A DNA stretch of 64,000 nt from Rhizobium acidisoli (GCF_002531755.2 NZ_CP034999.1:1-64000), one strand, 5' to 3'; positions 28,483 through 40,846 are shown, counted from the first letter of the stretch. Notes: generated from the sequence alone by a model not told the origin. Numbers and translations are program-made.

Positions 28483-29985
28483 TCATTCGGCCGCAACCGC
28501 CTCAGCTGGCGCGGCCTTTTTTTTCCAGGGGACGTCGTAGAGATCCCACACCGGATTATTGATGGCCAGATCCATGTCGCGGGCGAATATGGCAAAGCCG
28601 TCATAGCCGTGATAGGGGCCCGAATAATCCCAGGAGTGCATCTGGCGGAAGGGGATGCCCATCTTCTGCACCGGATACTTCTCTTTGATGCCGGACCCAA
28701 CAAGGTCGGGGCGGATGCCTTCGATGAACTTTTCCAGCTCGTAACCGGTCACGTCGTCATAGATCAGCGTACCCTTGTTCACATAATGGCCGGTGCGCTG
28801 ATAGTCGTCGTTGTGGGCGAACTCGTAGCCGGTGCCGACGATCCGCATGCCGAGGTCCTCATAGGCCGTGATGACGTGGCGAGGACGCAGGCCGCCGACA
28901 TAGAGCATCACCGTCTTGCCTTCGAGGCGCGGCCGGTACTTGTCGACGACAGCATCGACCAGGGGCCGGTACTTGGTGATGACAGCCTCGGTCTTGTCGA
29001 CGATTTCCGGACCGAAGTGCTTGGCTATTTCGCGCAGGGAGGTTTCGATCTGGGACGGACCAAAGAAATTGTATTCCATCCACGGGATGCCGTACTTTTC
29101 CTCCATGTGCCGACAGATGTAGTTCATCGAGCGGTAGCAGTGGATGAGGTTGAGCTTGGCCTTTGGCGCGCGCTCGACCTCAGCGAGCGTGGCATCACCC
29201 GACCAGTTGCCGACCACGCGCAGCCCCACCTCCTCCAATAGAATGCGCGTAGCCCACGCGTCGCCACCGATATTGTAGTCGCCGACGACGTTGACGTCAT
29301 AAGGGCCGGTCTCGAACTCGACTTCGTTCTTGTCGAAAACCCAGTCACGGATGGCGTCGTTGGCGATGTGGTGGCCGAGCGATTGCGAGACGCCGCGGAA
29401 GCCCTCGCAGCGCACCGGCACGATCGTCTTTTCGTGCTCCTTGGCCTTCTTGCGCGACACCGCTTCAATGTCGTCGCCAATCAGCCCGATCGGGCATTCC
29501 GACTGCACGCTGATGCCGTTGTTGAGGGGGAAAAGCGCCTCGATCTCGTCGATGACCTGTTCAAGCTTCTTGTCGCCGCCGAACACGATGTCCTTTTCCT
29601 GGAAGTCTGAGGTGAACTGCAGCGTCACGAACGTGTCGATGCCCGTCAGGCCGACGTAGTAGTTGCGGCGTTGCGACCAGGAATAATGACCGCAACCGAC
29701 CGGCCCGTGCGAGATGTGGACCATGTCCTTGACCGGCCCCCATACCACGCCTTTGGAGCCGGCATAGGCGCAGCCGCGGATCGTCATCACGCCCGGAATG
29801 GACTTGATGTTTGATTTGACGTCGCATTCGGAAAGCGCCTTCGGCTCATCGCCAGGCTCGTCGCCGCTCGTTGCGACGCTGAGGTGCTTCTTGCGGCGCT
29901 TTGCCGCCTTGTCTGGATATTGCGCTAACACTTCCGCAATGAGCTTTTCATGCAAAACGCTGTCATTCTCGTAATCAAGGCTCAT
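28483..29985 (-). CDS. nifD: Nitrogenase molybdenum-iron protein alpha chain
   Basis: This 500-residue protein is the alpha subunit of dinitrogenase, the site of N2 reduction. P-cluster Cys are in [24 protein letters not shown] and [14 protein letters not shown]. The FeMo-cofactor ligands are in [11 protein letters not shown] (Cys275 equivalent) and [19 protein letters not shown] (His442 equivalent). It is intact. Second gene of the operon, 106 bases after nifH. Confidence 0.97.
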   Translation of the reverse strand: MSLDYENDSVLHEKLIAEVLAQYPDKAAKRRKKHLSVATSGDEPGDEPKALSECDVKSNIKSIPGVMTIRGCAYAGSKGVVWGPVKDMVHISHGPVGCGHYSWSQRRNYYVGLTGIDTFVTLQFTSDFQEKDIVFGGDKKLEQVIDEIEALFPLNNGISVQSECPIGLIGDDIEAVSRKKAKEHEKTIVPVRCEGFRGVSQSLGHHIANDAIRDWVFDKNEVEFETGPYDVNVVGDYNIGGDAWATRILLEEVGLRVVGNWSGDATLAEVERAPKAKLNLIHCYRSMNYICRHMEEKYGIPWMEYNFFGPSQIETSLREIAKHFGPEIVDKTEAVITKYRPLVDAVVDKYRPRLEGKTVMLYVGGLRPRHVITAYEDLGMRIVGTGYEFAHNDDYQRTGHYVNKGTLIYDDVTGYELEKFIEGIRPDLVGSGIKEKYPVQKMGIPFRQMHSWDYSGPYHGYDGFAIFARDMDLAINNPVWDLYDVPWKKKAAPAEAVAAE

Positions 29986-30091
29986 GGGCCCCTGCCCCTT
30001 TCAAGGTTCGGGTTATGTCGTCGTCGACGAAGCGTCTTTCGTGGAAGGACGCGCTGGCTCAAGGGCCAGCGCGTCCTGTCGACAGCGGCAG

Positions 30092-31816
<1,725 letters not shown>

Positions 31817-31833
31817 GTCGGGAAGAGCTCTAA

Positions 31834-31914
31834 GTGTACGACTTGTCCAACAAGAAGATCTGGGTTGTCGGCCATCGCAGTATGGTCGGCAGTGCGCTTG
31901 TGCGCAGGCTCCGA
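31834..31914 (+). pseudogene. nolK: GDP-fucose synthase N-terminal fragment
   Basis: From a GTG start the sequence reads MYDLSNKKIWVVGHRSMVGS ALVRRLR, the N-terminal nucleotide-binding loop of GDP-L-fucose synthase (NolK/Fcl). After about 27 codons it is replaced by an ISL3-type transposase fragment. It is inactive. A complete noeL/nolK pair may exist elsewhere on the replicon. Confidence 0.8.
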
Positions 31915-32185
31915 TGCCGTGCTCTGCGGCAGCCAGTATTTGCTGAGCGGTTTGACGATCTGCTGCCGCCCTATGACAGACGGACGCCTCGAGCATGTCG
32001 TTCACCAGTTGGCGCTTGGAGGACGCCCGGCGGCGCGGTTTGCCCAGCGGCTGATGCTTCCGTTAGAGACGACACCTTGCTCTGTGTCATCCGCAGACAA
32101 GGAACCGCCATCGACCCCGCCCTCGGTGATTGGTATCGACGACAAGCCGTGGCGGCGCAAGCACCACTACGGCACGAGGTGAATA
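31915..32185 (+). pseudogene. ISL3-family transposase fragment
   Basis: Alternating frames give RLEHVVHQLALGGRPAARFA QRLMLPL, RDDTLLCVIRRQGTAIDP and VIGIDDKPWRRKHHYGTR, which match the region leading to the first catalytic Asp of ISL3 transposases (GIDDWAWRRNHRYGT-like). Both ends and the rest of the catalytic core are missing. Confidence 0.72.
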
Positions 32186-32381
32186 ATTCTCCATGTCGCA
32201 TCGACGGTGAAAGCTATTCCGATGATCCCCTGATAGCAACAATCTGGACTTTGCGTTTGTCCATGTTCTTTGGCGGGAGAATGACATTGAACCGCGAAGC
32301 GCCTGCCCACAGTATCCGTGCACAGGTGTGACTACGTCGCGATTGCCAGAACGATCGCAGACAAGGTAGTCGCATCGCCTG

Positions 32382-32581
32382 CGAGGCTTCGGGGCATATG
32401 TCCCTGATAGTCCCGCTTGTCTCGAATATCTCACGCTTGACGTCTAAGCGTTCGCAGATCGAAAGGTCGGGATGTGTCATCGTGTGGGTCGGTCCGTCAT
32501 CGAGGGTTAGATAGACGCACCGATCACTGGGCCGCCACCGTCTCTTCGGATAACTTCACCTATGGGACCATGCTCTTTCAT
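32382..32581 (-). pseudogene. nodB: nodB remnant with internal deletion
   Basis: The remnant starts at an ATG overlapping the nodA stop (CTATGA), as nodB does in nodAB operons. After a scrambled start it reads VYLTLDDGPTHTMTHPDLSI CERLDVKREIF and DICPEAS in the NodB frame. The segment between the DDGP and TMTHPDLS motifs of chitooligosaccharide deacetylase (about 45 residues) is deleted, and everything after CPEAS is lost. A stop also lies in the first 30 codons. No nodC follows. Confidence 0.8.
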
Positions 32582-33165
32582 AGCTCAGGGCCATTCCGCT
32601 CGATCAAGGTCCCCGATGGCCAGTCACTCATTGAGCATCCTATTGGGAATACTACCAGAATTACGTTTTCACAGCGCGTCGGCGGGAGGTTGAGATAAAC
32701 ATCGGCAAGGGTGGATCGCACGCGTACCCCTTCCAAAACAGTCGCAAGACCATTTCGGCAGAGCCTGAGAACAAGGTTGCGCAACGCCTGCCGAACACCG
32801 CCGAACGCAAACCGAACGCCAAGTTGCTGCAGCACTGGGTAAACAATGCGCATTGAATTGATGCCGTACCCCTCAAGATCTGGACGCACGCCCCACAATC
32901 CAAGCTCGCATACGAGTAGATCGACCTCGCCAACCCGAACGAAACGACGCAACAACCCCATATGAGCGGCCACACCGTGCGCATCATAGCCTATTACGCG
33001 AAGCTCGGGCCTAGCTCCTGACCAACTACGAGCACCTTCGAATGGAAGGGCGTTGTAAGCGCCAGTTGGCCCATAGGTCTTCCGAAAGAAATCTGCGAGC
33101 TCCGTGTGGTCAGAGAGCTCCAACTCGTTTTCCCAGCACACTTTCCACCGCACCTGAGGGCTCAT
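32578..33165 (-). CDS. nodA: Nod factor N-acyltransferase
   Basis: This 195-residue protein transfers the fatty acyl chain to the deacetylated chitooligosaccharide backbone of Nod factors. It matches NodA throughout: [83 protein letters not shown]. It is one residue short at GYGINSMR (usual GLGISHSMR) and has some unusual changes (GCSMSD for GRSMSD), so activity is uncertain. The start follows the nod box at 33255-33302 by 90 bases; the longer frame to 33210 lacks support. Confidence 0.92.
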   Translation of the reverse strand: MSPQVRWKVCWENELELSDHTELADFFRKTYGPTGAYNALPFEGARSWSGARPELRVIGYDAHGVAAHMGLLRRFVRVGEVDLLVCELGLWGVRPDLEGYGINSMRIVYPVLQQLGVRFAFGGVRQALRNLVLRLCRNGLATVLEGVRVRSTLADVYLNLPPTRCENVILVVFPIGCSMSDWPSGTLIERNGPEL

Positions 33166-33254
33166 ACCTAAACCTCCACTTAATACTCTGTCCAGGCGTC
33201 GACAGAGCAACTACTTGATACGCACTGTTTGAGCGCTTCTAATGGCACCGGTAT

Positions 33255-33302
33255 AAGCAAGTGAAATCATTTGTTTGGATGGAACTCATCCGTCCAATGG
33301 AT
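33255..33302 (-). promoter_or_regulatory. Nod box upstream of nodA
   Basis: Read on the minus strand it begins ATCCATTGGACGGATGAG and continues CATCCAAACAAATGATTT, matching the nod box consensus (ATCCAT, GGATG, ATC-CAAACAAT-ATTTTAC) at most positions. NodD bound here would activate nodA 90 bases downstream. Confidence 0.88.
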
Positions 33303-33786
33303 GCGTTCCGATCTGCCGTCGGCTGCCGACGGCCAGATGAAGCGGCCGCGCTCCAACTTCTTCGTGAACATGTCGGCTCTTCCTCAAGCGCCTTCAGGCG
33401 CGTTGATCTTTTCATCACAGATTACTGGCACGCCACCAATATCTTGAGCCGGCTCCAAACAGAAGGAGCCCCGCCCGTCGATAGCCAGCGTGCGGCTCAT
33501 CCGTTGCGCATAGCGCCCGACCGCCGCGAGCGACCAATCACCAAAGCCCTCCGGTGTCGCGATATGATGCACCTACTTCCGCCCATTCCGTTCACTAGCG
33601 TTCCGAATGTCATGTCGCTCAGTGACGCCGCTCCACATCGCCTATTGCTAAGGCGCCTTTCCATACTTAAATTAGACTATCTGCAACTATAACGTCTATC
33701 GTAACTATGAACGCTACTTAATAGATCGTCAAACTAACCTAAGCCTTTTTGACGAACCTTCATTGGATCTACGCTGGAAGGTTCTG
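33303..33786. other. Spacer between two nod boxes, no identified gene
   Basis: A minus-strand open frame at 33384-33572 ends DIGGVPVICDEKINAPEGA and is behind the second nod box, but its start lacks a ribosome site and I do not recognise the family. It may be the C-terminal end of a lost nod-box-controlled gene. Nothing else is supported. Confidence 0.35.
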
Positions 33787-33833
33787 TACTGGAAAAATTG
33801 ATTGTTTGGATATAAAATATCCGTTGTTTGGAT
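33787..33833 (-). promoter_or_regulatory. Nod box in the nodD promoter region
   Basis: On the minus strand the sequence starts ATCCAAACAACGGATATT and continues TATCCAAACAATCAATTT, an excellent nod box match. It ends 10 bases before the nodD ATG, on the opposite strand, as in the classic divergent nodD-nodABC arrangement. NodD binding here can also affect its own gene. Confidence 0.85.
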
Positions 33834-33843
33834 GTGACTAAAG

Positions 33844-34788
33844 ATGCGTTTCAAGGGTCTTGATCTAAACCTGCTCGTTGCACTGGACGCGCTCACGACC
33901 GAGCGCAACCTAACGGCTGCCGCACGTAGTATCAATCTAAGTCAGCCAGCCATGAGTGCCGCCATTGGCAGGCTGCGGGACTATTTCCGCGACGAATTGT
34001 TTACAATGAATGGTCGAGAACTTCGGCTGACGCCACGTGCCGAAGGACTTGCCTCGGCAGTGCGCGAAACTCTCTTGCAAGTACAATGCTCAATCATCTC
34101 TTGGGAGCCATTTAACCCGTCGAAGTCTGACAGATGCTTTAGAATAGTTCTGTCCGATTTCATGATGCTGATATACTTCAATAAGATCATTGAGCGCGTT
34201 GCTCGAGAAGCGCCCGCAGTCAGCTTCGAGTTGCTGCCTTTAGATAGTGATCCGTACGAAATGCTTAGCCGCGGTGACGTCGATTTCCTCATCCTGCCTG
34301 AATTTTTTCTCTCGGGCGCACATCCGAGCGCAAAGCTGTTCACAGAGAAATTTGTATGTGTAGCCTGTTCGACAAATGTGGACCTACCTTCAGCGCTGAC
34401 GATTGAGCAATATGTTTCCATGGGACACGTCGCTGCCGCGTTTGGGCGCTTTTTGAAGCCATCGGTCGAGGGCTGGTTCTTGCTCGAGAATGGGATTCAG
34501 AGGCGGGTGGAGGTCGTCGTGCAAGGGTTTAGCTTAATACCATCAGTCCTGCGTGGCACGAAACGCATAGCTAACCTACCGCTTCGCTTAGTCGAGCATT
34601 ACGAAAGTACTTTCCCTTTGCGGATCATCAACCTTCCGTTACCGCTTCCCGTCTTCACCGAAGCTGTTCAATGGCCAGCGCTACATAATGCCGATCCAGG
34701 GAGCATCTGGTTTAGGGAGATATTGGTTGAGGAAGCTTCCCATATGATTTCCTCCAACGCACCTAAAATACATGGCTCGCTGCAATAA
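33844..34788 (+). CDS. nodD: NodD, LysR-family activator of nod genes (copy 1)
   Basis: This intact protein of 314 residues binds nod boxes and activates nod genes on sensing plant flavonoids. N-terminal helix-turn-helix: [50 protein letters not shown]. The ligand domain keeps NodD features such as [19 protein letters not shown] and [20 protein letters not shown]. It is divergent from the nod box at 33787-33833. It differs clearly from the second NodD at 35387-36295, so the two may respond to different inducers. Confidence 0.95.
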   Translation: MRFKGLDLNLLVALDALTTERNLTAAARSINLSQPAMSAAIGRLRDYFRDELFTMNGRELRLTPRAEGLASAVRETLLQVQCSIISWEPFNPSKSDRCFRIVLSDFMMLIYFNKIIERVAREAPAVSFELLPLDSDPYEMLSRGDVDFLILPEFFLSGAHPSAKLFTEKFVCVACSTNVDLPSALTIEQYVSMGHVAAAFGRFLKPSVEGWFLLENGIQRRVEVVVQGFSLIPSVLRGTKRIANLPLRLVEHYESTFPLRIINLPLPLPVFTEAVQWPALHNADPGSIWFREILVEEASHMISSNAPKIHGSLQ

Positions 34789-35386
34789 TCCGGTTCCTGA
34801 CGGAGGTTCCTGCTTGAGTACGATCTGCCGAGTCCGAACAAGTTCAACTAACGCGGAGAATTCGCGGCCGAGGCCGAAGGAGAGCATGTGGTATTTAGAT
34901 CCGTCATGATACTGCACCCACCAAACAGGCGTTTCAGAGCCCAAGCGCATGAAAATTCACATTGGAGCGCTCGCATTGGATCGCTGAAGAAGCCGCGGTT
35001 AGAAAGGCTGCTATCATAATCTAGTTCAGAATTCGAGATTGAATCCCCTGTGAAGCGGTTAAACGTGAACACTGGCCACATTCCCGAGGCCTCCGTCCCT
35101 GCTTGCGTAGGAGCAGCGTCGGAGCTTAGCAGATGCCACCAAAAACCATCAGAAACGAACAATACCAGCAATTGTGGTCCCCCAGCACCCTTCGCTTTGC
35201 CGCCGAAGGTGCTAGACCGCAGGTCGCGCAATCGTCCGAAGGGCGGCCGACCGGCGACGGACTGGCGCTCAGCTTCGTCGATAAAATGGCCTGCGGGTCA
35301 GTCGCAGGTGGTGCCGTCTTCAGCTAATCGGCTACGTCGCGGGTCGATCGATCCAACGCAGCCCAGCTTCCCAGGTTTCAAGATGG
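34789..35386. other. Spacer between convergent nodD genes, no gene seen
   Basis: The two nodD genes converge on this 0.6-kb stretch. Minus-strand frames (34848-35231; another at 34681-34950) are open but have no recognised product or ribosome site. No clear terminator hairpin with a T-run was found. Confidence 0.4.
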
Positions 35387-36295
35387 TCACGGCAATCGCG
35401 CTGCCTCCTGAACCATTATATCTCGCATCCAGATATTCGCCGGATCTTTGTCTTGAAGTACCGGCCATTGGACCGCCTCGGTGAATGTCGGCAGCGTTAT
35501 CGGGGGCGCAGTCATCCGCAATGGTATCTTCTCCTCAAAAAGCCCAACTAATCGTAATGGAATGGTTGCGATGCGATCAGTGCCCATCAGGGCGGCGGGG
35601 ATCATGCTAAAGCTTGAAACAACGACTTCGACCCGCCTCTTGAGGCCATGCTCCTGCAAGAAGCAATCTTCTATGGTAGGCTGCTGCGTCCGACCGAACC
35701 TAACTACCGCGTGCCCCATCGATGAATACTCCTCGGCAGTAAGGGCTTCCTCAAGTTGTTTGTTATTACTGCAGCCGACGCAAGTCAGTCGTTCCTGAAA
35801 TAGATCTATCTTAGGGTGCGCGCTCGACATGAATAACGGTGGGCTAATAAGGAAGTCTACGTCGCCGCGTCGCAAGAGCTCGTCTGGATTGTCAGTAAGA
35901 GGCAGCAAGTCAAAGCTAATGCCGGGCGCCTCCCGCGCAAGACGCTCCAGTATCTTCTGAAAAAGAACAACTGTAACGAAATCGCACAAGCTTACTCTGA
36001 AATGACGATCTGATTGATCAGGAGTAAATTTATCCCAGGATATGATGTTGAGCCGAATATGCTGTAAAGCTTCACGAATCGCAGGCGCGAGGTCTTCCGC
36101 ACGCGGCGTTGGAACAAATTCACGACCACGCATCGTAAAAAGTTCATCGCGGAAATAGGAGCGGAGCCGTCGGACGGCTGCACTCATTGCGGGCTGGCTC
36201 AGATTGATGCTACGTGCCGCCGCAGTAAGGTTGCGCTCAATCATTAGTGCATCGAGCGCGACAAGGAGGTTGAGATCGAGGCCCTTAAATCGCAT
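35387..36295 (-). CDS. nodD: NodD, LysR-family activator of nod genes (copy 2)
   Basis: This intact protein of 302 residues has the same N-terminal domain ([40 protein letters not shown]) and the NodD effector domain ([40 protein letters not shown]). It lies 150 bases downstream of the monooxygenase gene in the same direction. No nod box directly precedes its start. The C terminus is a few residues shorter than in many NodD proteins. Confidence 0.95.
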   Translation of the reverse strand: MRFKGLDLNLLVALDALMIERNLTAAARSINLSQPAMSAAVRRLRSYFRDELFTMRGREFVPTPRAEDLAPAIREALQHIRLNIISWDKFTPDQSDRHFRVSLCDFVTVVLFQKILERLAREAPGISFDLLPLTDNPDELLRRGDVDFLISPPLFMSSAHPKIDLFQERLTCVGCSNNKQLEEALTAEEYSSMGHAVVRFGRTQQPTIEDCFLQEHGLKRRVEVVVSSFSMIPAALMGTDRIATIPLRLVGLFEEKIPLRMTAPPITLPTFTEAVQWPVLQDKDPANIWMRDIMVQEAARLP

Positions 36296-36445
36296 ATCTT
36301 TTAACTATCCAATAATGCAGCCTTTCCACAATGGTTGTTCCTACGGCGATGGCTGAATTCGCCTTTGCGCTCCTCAACCGATTTGAGGGCGCGGCCACAG
36401 AGACCTAATCTCTGTGCTCGGAAAGCAACCTGAGGCCAGTCCAGA

Positions 36446-37471
36446 TTAAGCCATAACTCCAGAGTGAACGCTCGTTGCAGTGTAATAGGAAGCTTCCAAT
36501 GGCAAATCGCCAAACGCCAGTTGGCAAAGAAGATAATTAGCACCTGCTTCCTCGACATGATCGAGAAGATCTTGCCTAACTGACGCCGCAGTACCAACTA
36601 CGCACAACTGACAGTCTACTGCTGCATCAAAATCTGGCGGGAGGTTCTGAGGAGTCTGTATCCCGTTTAACTCGTACAGAAACTTAAAGCTCCGAAGCCA
36701 CCGTTGATAAGCAGGGGCCGCGAGCGAAATGGCATGCTTCGTCGTGCTGCCGGCCACCACCATTCGGACCAACCCAAGGAATGGCGCCCGTTTCCTGCCC
36801 CCGGCGGTATGTCTCTCGTGTGCTCGATAGGCATCAGTGATCTGGCGAACAGCAGAAGCTGGGCCGCCGCAGGCAAGATTTGTATCGTTCTCAGCCGCCC
36901 ACCGCGCAACCTCAGGACGACTGGTTGTAATCCATGTCGGAGGCTGAGGACGTTGGTGTGGCCTCAACATCAACGGGACTTTGTCGAGTTCAAAGTGGTC
37001 GCCTTTATAGGAAAGAGCTTGGGTTCCTCCCTTCATCGCTTGGATGACGATCTCGCTGGCTTCGAGATAGCGCGATGTCGCCACCTCCTCCTCAATACCG
37101 AAAAAGCCCCATTCGATTGGTAAGGAGCCGCGTCCCATGCCCAACTCGAGCCTGCCACCACTCAGATGATCCAGCATGCAAATTTCTTCAAACGCACGTA
37201 TCGGATGATAAAGGTTCAATAGCATAACCAACGGACCGAGACGAAGATGCTGCGTGCGCTGAGCTACGCCTGCTAGAAATAGATTCGGCGAAGGTCCCCT
37301 ACCATGGGGGGTACAGTGGTGCTCTGCGACGTGATATCCATAAAAGCCAAGGCGATCGCAAACCTCTGCCAACTTCATGCGATCTTCATATTGGCGCGCA
37401 ATCTCTCTGCCGTCTTCGTCCAAATGGTCGAAAATGCCAACCATCAGCTTTGCGGGAAGAGAGTTTGTCAT
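36446..37471 (-). CDS. Luciferase-like flavin-dependent monooxygenase
   Basis: This intact 341-residue protein belongs to the bacterial luciferase-like (LLM) class: MVGIFDHLDEDGREIARQYE, AEHHCTPHGRGPSPNLFLAG, HLRLGPLVMLLNLYHPIRAF, LDHLSGGRLELGMGRGSLP. It probably uses reduced flavin and oxygen in a TIM-barrel fold. In Rhizobium sp. NGR234 the similar gene y4wF sits in a nod-box-controlled operon linked to indole-3-acetic acid synthesis; here a nod box lies about 1.05 kb upstream in the right orientation. The substrate is unknown. Confidence 0.85.
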   Translation of the reverse strand: MTNSLPAKLMVGIFDHLDEDGREIARQYEDRMKLAEVCDRLGFYGYHVAEHHCTPHGRGPSPNLFLAGVAQRTQHLRLGPLVMLLNLYHPIRAFEEICMLDHLSGGRLELGMGRGSLPIEWGFFGIEEEVATSRYLEASEIVIQAMKGGTQALSYKGDHFELDKVPLMLRPHQRPQPPTWITTSRPEVARWAAENDTNLACGGPASAVRQITDAYRAHERHTAGGRKRAPFLGLVRMVVAGSTTKHAISLAAPAYQRWLRSFKFLYELNGIQTPQNLPPDFDAAVDCQLCVVGTAASVRQDLLDHVEEAGANYLLCQLAFGDLPLEASYYTATSVHSGVMA

Positions 37472-38519
37472 CTGAATGTCTCCAAGTTTGGCGGCGAGTT
37501 TTCGGTGGCCAGGACCGGAGGGTGGCCCCGATGTCTTTCGCCAGGAATTATTCGCCGTTCTTAAGTTTACACTGAATTATCTTATGGTTACGGCGGCGCC
37601 GGAAAATCTATCCGAAGCCCGTTGCGCTAGGTGGTTTGAGGGTCTGGCAGGAATTGGAGGCCGCACCTCCAGAGCCGATAATTGTTGGGGGCTTCGAGTT
37701 TATTGAACCTGCTCAGCTTTCACCCCCTAGACCAGGACGCCACCCGCTTCATCTACCGTTACGAGCATGCGATTGCTGGCGACGGCTCTCGTGTCCGCAA
37801 TCAGGTGGCTGCTCCAAGAATGCAGTCTACAGTTTCATCAATGGATTTATCTGCGTTGCCGTACCGATAACGCATATGGAATGGCAAAGAGCTTCGTTCG
37901 GAAACATTGCCAGTATAAATTTCTCCGTTCTAATTCCCTTTTCCAAAACCTTCCATTTTTACCCGCCCGGGCCCTGAAAAGTGCGAAGTTAATTTCGAAA
38001 GGGTGATCGAAAGCCCCGCTCCGAAAGCGCCAGGCTCACTACCTCACCCATACTTAACATCCTTGCGGTTCTCTTCGTAAAGCCGTTGGCTCTGAAACCG
38101 ATGCTGACGCCGATGAGCTGAACATAATGCTCACGCTGAAATGATATTGGATCCTTCACATTCCCTGTATGACTTCGCGGCGAGTAACACCCCATCTCGC
38201 ATACCCACAGCTCCGTTCACTTTTGAGAACCCAAGGATTGGGAAGTTCGATTAGTGGTTGTTCAGCTTTTGTGGCGACCCGAACGGGTTATGGCTGGTAT
38301 TCGGTGTAATGCGACGAGGCTCTTGCAGTAGGCGAAGAAAGGACCCAGAGCTATGTCTCCGCACTTGATTGGCAGACGAGAGTGCGTTCTGCATTTCCAC
38401 GTTGGCCATATTCGTCTCCATTTATCGGCCAGGTCTGTGACCTAGCCCTCGGCTGCTCTCCGGTGGAGCAACATCATGGTATCCCCAATTCATAGTCGAG
38501 GTGTTTAATAACATCCCAC
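37472..38519. other. About 1 kb between nod box and monooxygenase, no intact gene
   Basis: Only short frames are present on either strand (for example 37989-38195 minus). If the layout followed NGR234 y4wE-y4wF, an aminotransferase gene would be expected here, but I find no aminotransferase motif. The stretch is probably decayed. Confidence 0.45.
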
Positions 38520-38567
38520 GGCTTCGTAAAATTAATTGTTTGTATGGCATTGATCCACCAGGTGAAT
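38520..38567 (-). promoter_or_regulatory. Nod box, about 1.05 kb upstream of the monooxygenase gene
   Basis: On the minus strand the core reads GGATCAATGCCATACAAACA followed by ATTAATTTTACG, matching the GATG-ATTGCTATC-CAAACAAT-ATTTTAC consensus well. The first 12 bases (ATTCACCTGGTG) are weaker. It faces the monooxygenase gene at 36446-37471. Confidence 0.78.
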
Positions 38568-38926
38568 AACCCGGGATATCCACCTTCAAAGGGTTGCTCA
38601 AACGTCAACGCTTCTTGCCACGTCTGACCCAGGGCACAACAGCGCTCGCCCCGATGTTCAGAAGGCGTCTAAGCGTTCGATGCCATTTTGGATGTTCGGC
38701 CGAACCGTTGCTTTCCTTCGGTCGATCGAAGTGGCGTAAGGCCGACCCGGGCGAAATCACGGTCCCTTCTGAGGTGGAAGGATCAGGAGCCAGTGCGGTT
38801 GTATGTCCCTGCATTTCCAGATCTTAGCTTTATAGGATGAAAGGTGTTACGATTGGGGAGATGAGGAGACGCCGCGTAGGGGCTGGCAGATCAGACTCTA
38901 TAGATCGCTTCATGGACTTGATGCGC
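38568..38926. other. No gene seen
   Basis: Short frames on both strands (38594-38827 plus, 38605-38814 minus) have no recognised product. It borders the IstB remnant and is probably IS flanking sequence. Confidence 0.4.
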
Positions 38927-39290
38927 GGCCGTTTCTTCAATGTCATCGATCTGGTCAACCGGTTGGAACCGGAAACCCGTGACGACAAGCAAGGCGGATA
39001 GTCGACTACCTCACACGCCTCGACTTCATCACCCTCGATGAGATCGGCTATCTGCCGTTCGCGAAGGACGGAGGCCCGCTCCTGTTCCATCTTATCCGCA
39101 GGCTTTACGAGCGCACCTCGATCCTCGTCACCGGCGAACATGGCCTTCGGTGAACGGCCCGTCGGCGTTCGGTGATGCCAAGATGACGACAGCACTGCTC
39201 GATTGGTTGACTCACCATTGTAGAAATTGGGAAAGAGTCCTGGCGCTTCGAAAACCGCTTCAAAGCTAAAGTCGGGATCCCTACACCCGC
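38927..39290 (+). pseudogene. IS21-family IstB (ATP-binding) remnant
   Basis: Frames combine to GRFFNVIDLVNRLEPETRDD, IVDYLTRLDFITLDEIGYLP FAKDGGPLLFHLIRRLYERT SILVT and VEIGKESWRFENRFKAK. This is the Walker B and C-terminal region of IstB helpers of IS21 elements. The Walker A part is missing and there are at least four frameshifts. It differs from the intact IstB at 43929-44822. Confidence 0.72.
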
Positions 39291-39404
39291 ACTTGGCCCA
39301 TAGCCATTAACTAATTCAGAACCATTTGAAATGGAGAATGCGTACTGATTCAGCGCCAGTGATACGAGTGGAGAAGCTAGCGGTGGCCAAGTTGGCAAAG
39401 CTAG

Positions 39405-39761
39405 TTAGGTACTGTCAGGCGGCGAGAAGAAGCAGTTCACGTCGTTTTCAGTCGGGTGAAGGCAGATATGATACCGGCCATCTCCGGAAGGGATTTCGTC
39501 CCCATACGGAATGAAGAAAAGATGTGGTTTTGTCGCGAGGTGGTGGTCGCCCGCATGCAGTAAGACGGAAAAACCGCGGGGCCCTCTACGAATGTTCTGA
39601 GTCGGAATGGACTGACAATCTCCACTCAAACCGTGGGCCTTGCAGCACGCCGGAGGATAGGTCCAGCCGCTCTTCGCTTGATGGGCGTCGGTTGGAACGA
39701 TAGTACAGACGGAGATCGCCCCAAGTGTGATCAGCAACACTGTTGATGTGGCGAGTGTCAT
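39405..39761 (-). CDS. Small secreted cysteine-containing protein
   Basis: This protein of 118 residues starts behind a perfect AAGGAGG. Residues 1-26 form a signal peptide (MTLATSTVLLITLGAISVCT, then DAHQAKSG). The mature part has paired cysteines (YPPACCKAHGLSGDC), a HHLATKPHLFFIPYGDEIPS block and the end HICLHPTENDVNCFFSPPDS. The pattern resembles small conserved hypothetical periplasmic proteins of Rhizobiales; no function is known to me. The disulfide-prone cysteines fit export. It stands alone. Confidence 0.8.
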   Translation of the reverse strand: MTLATSTVLLITLGAISVCTIVPTDAHQAKSGWTYPPACCKAHGLSGDCQSIPTQNIRRGPRGFSVLLHAGDHHLATKPHLFFIPYGDEIPSGDGRYHICLHPTENDVNCFFSPPDST

Positions 39762-40789
39762 TGCATACCTCCTTAGAGGCAGCCCCTCGAAAAAACGCCG
39801 GGAGGTTGCGCACTGATTGCCAAGAACGCGCGTCTTTTCGATACCTCGTCGTTTTTGTCACGGACACTTCCGGGTCAGAAACGCCTGCGCCTCTAGGACC
39901 ATCGCCATGGTGCGTAGAGGCACATAGAGGCGAGTGAGCATCGGCGCCATTAGGATACTGCTCCGCTGCCTGGAAGTGAAGCCAATCTTCTGCCGCGCCG
40001 ACCGCACGAATGGTACCTCCGGGCTCCGCCGCGGCGAAGGCATCCTGCTGAGCTCCATAGCACCCGATCGGGGTGAGCAGGAGTGGAGCTTCCGAAAAAT
40101 TCGCGTTGCAAAGCGACGCTCTGAAGCGGTGGCTGTCTCACTACCCCCTTCTGAAGGGCGAAATTGACTTCGATCAGTATGTCATCACTTGCGTACTTTC
40201 GCGGGCACTGGAGGAGGTTGAGGCCGGCGAGGCGACGGCTACGGAGGTGCCGGATTTCGCAGATTGAACTCCGAGATGCGCTATCCAACCACGCTTACTT
40301 TGTCATTTGCCGTTGAAAACGTGCGGGATGCAGAGGTTGGCGTCGACAAGGACTGTTGCATGGTCTGTTGCTGAATTACGCCCGGCCGCACGAGCTCATC
40401 AGCAGCCTATTTGCCAAAGTTATTGCGCTTCGCGCTTGCGAGATGATGACCTATGGAAGGAGTTCGGCCTCACGACCCGGGCGAACGAACCAGATTGGTC
40501 GCCAATCATTCCCCCAGCTCGCTGCTGAGAACACCCACAATATGAGTGGAAGAAAACCTCTACCACCAAATCTGTCAATCTGCAGGTTTCATTCTGTGCT
40601 CCCCTCCGAATTACCAACAATGCGAGGAATTCCAGAGCTGCTTTCGTTCCGACGAGTATGACACGGAACCGACGTAGCTACATAAGGCATAAAAGCCATG
40701 CGTCGCGTCCCTCGGTCAAAATCCAATCAGCTATTGATGAAGTTTTCTTACCTGACTCACTGCCGGGCATTGATCAGGAGAAACGACTA
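39762..40789. other. About 1 kb without a supported gene
   Basis: A plus-strand frame 40073-40267 (LSHYPLLKGEIDFDQYVITC) and others of 60-120 codons are open, but none has both a ribosome site and a recognised family. The right part borders the IS5-family element B. Its promoter side upstream of 39761 carries the ribosome site of the secreted protein gene. Confidence 0.35.
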
Positions 40790-40838
40790 GAATTGTCTAA
40801 GCTGTCGAAGGAAGAGCGGTTAACAATGGAGTCGCACT
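40790..40838 (+). pseudogene. IS5-family transposase, N-terminal piece
   Basis: The frame KRLELSKLSKEERLTMESH runs into the IS66 insertion and continues after it with LPKNQPGARGVDDRRVI, reconstituting the usual IS5 N-terminal pattern. The start codon region is not clear. Confidence 0.55.
40831..40838. repeat. 8-bp target duplication of IS66 copy 2 (left)
   Basis: GTCGCACT at 40831-40838 is repeated exactly at 43347-43354 beyond the right end of the element. Confidence 0.93.
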
Positions 40839-40846
40839 GTAAGCGG

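Noticed and set aside
33261..33692. A 143-codon plus-strand frame opposite the nodA nod box
   Set aside because: It starts inside the nod box and has no similarity or ribosome site.
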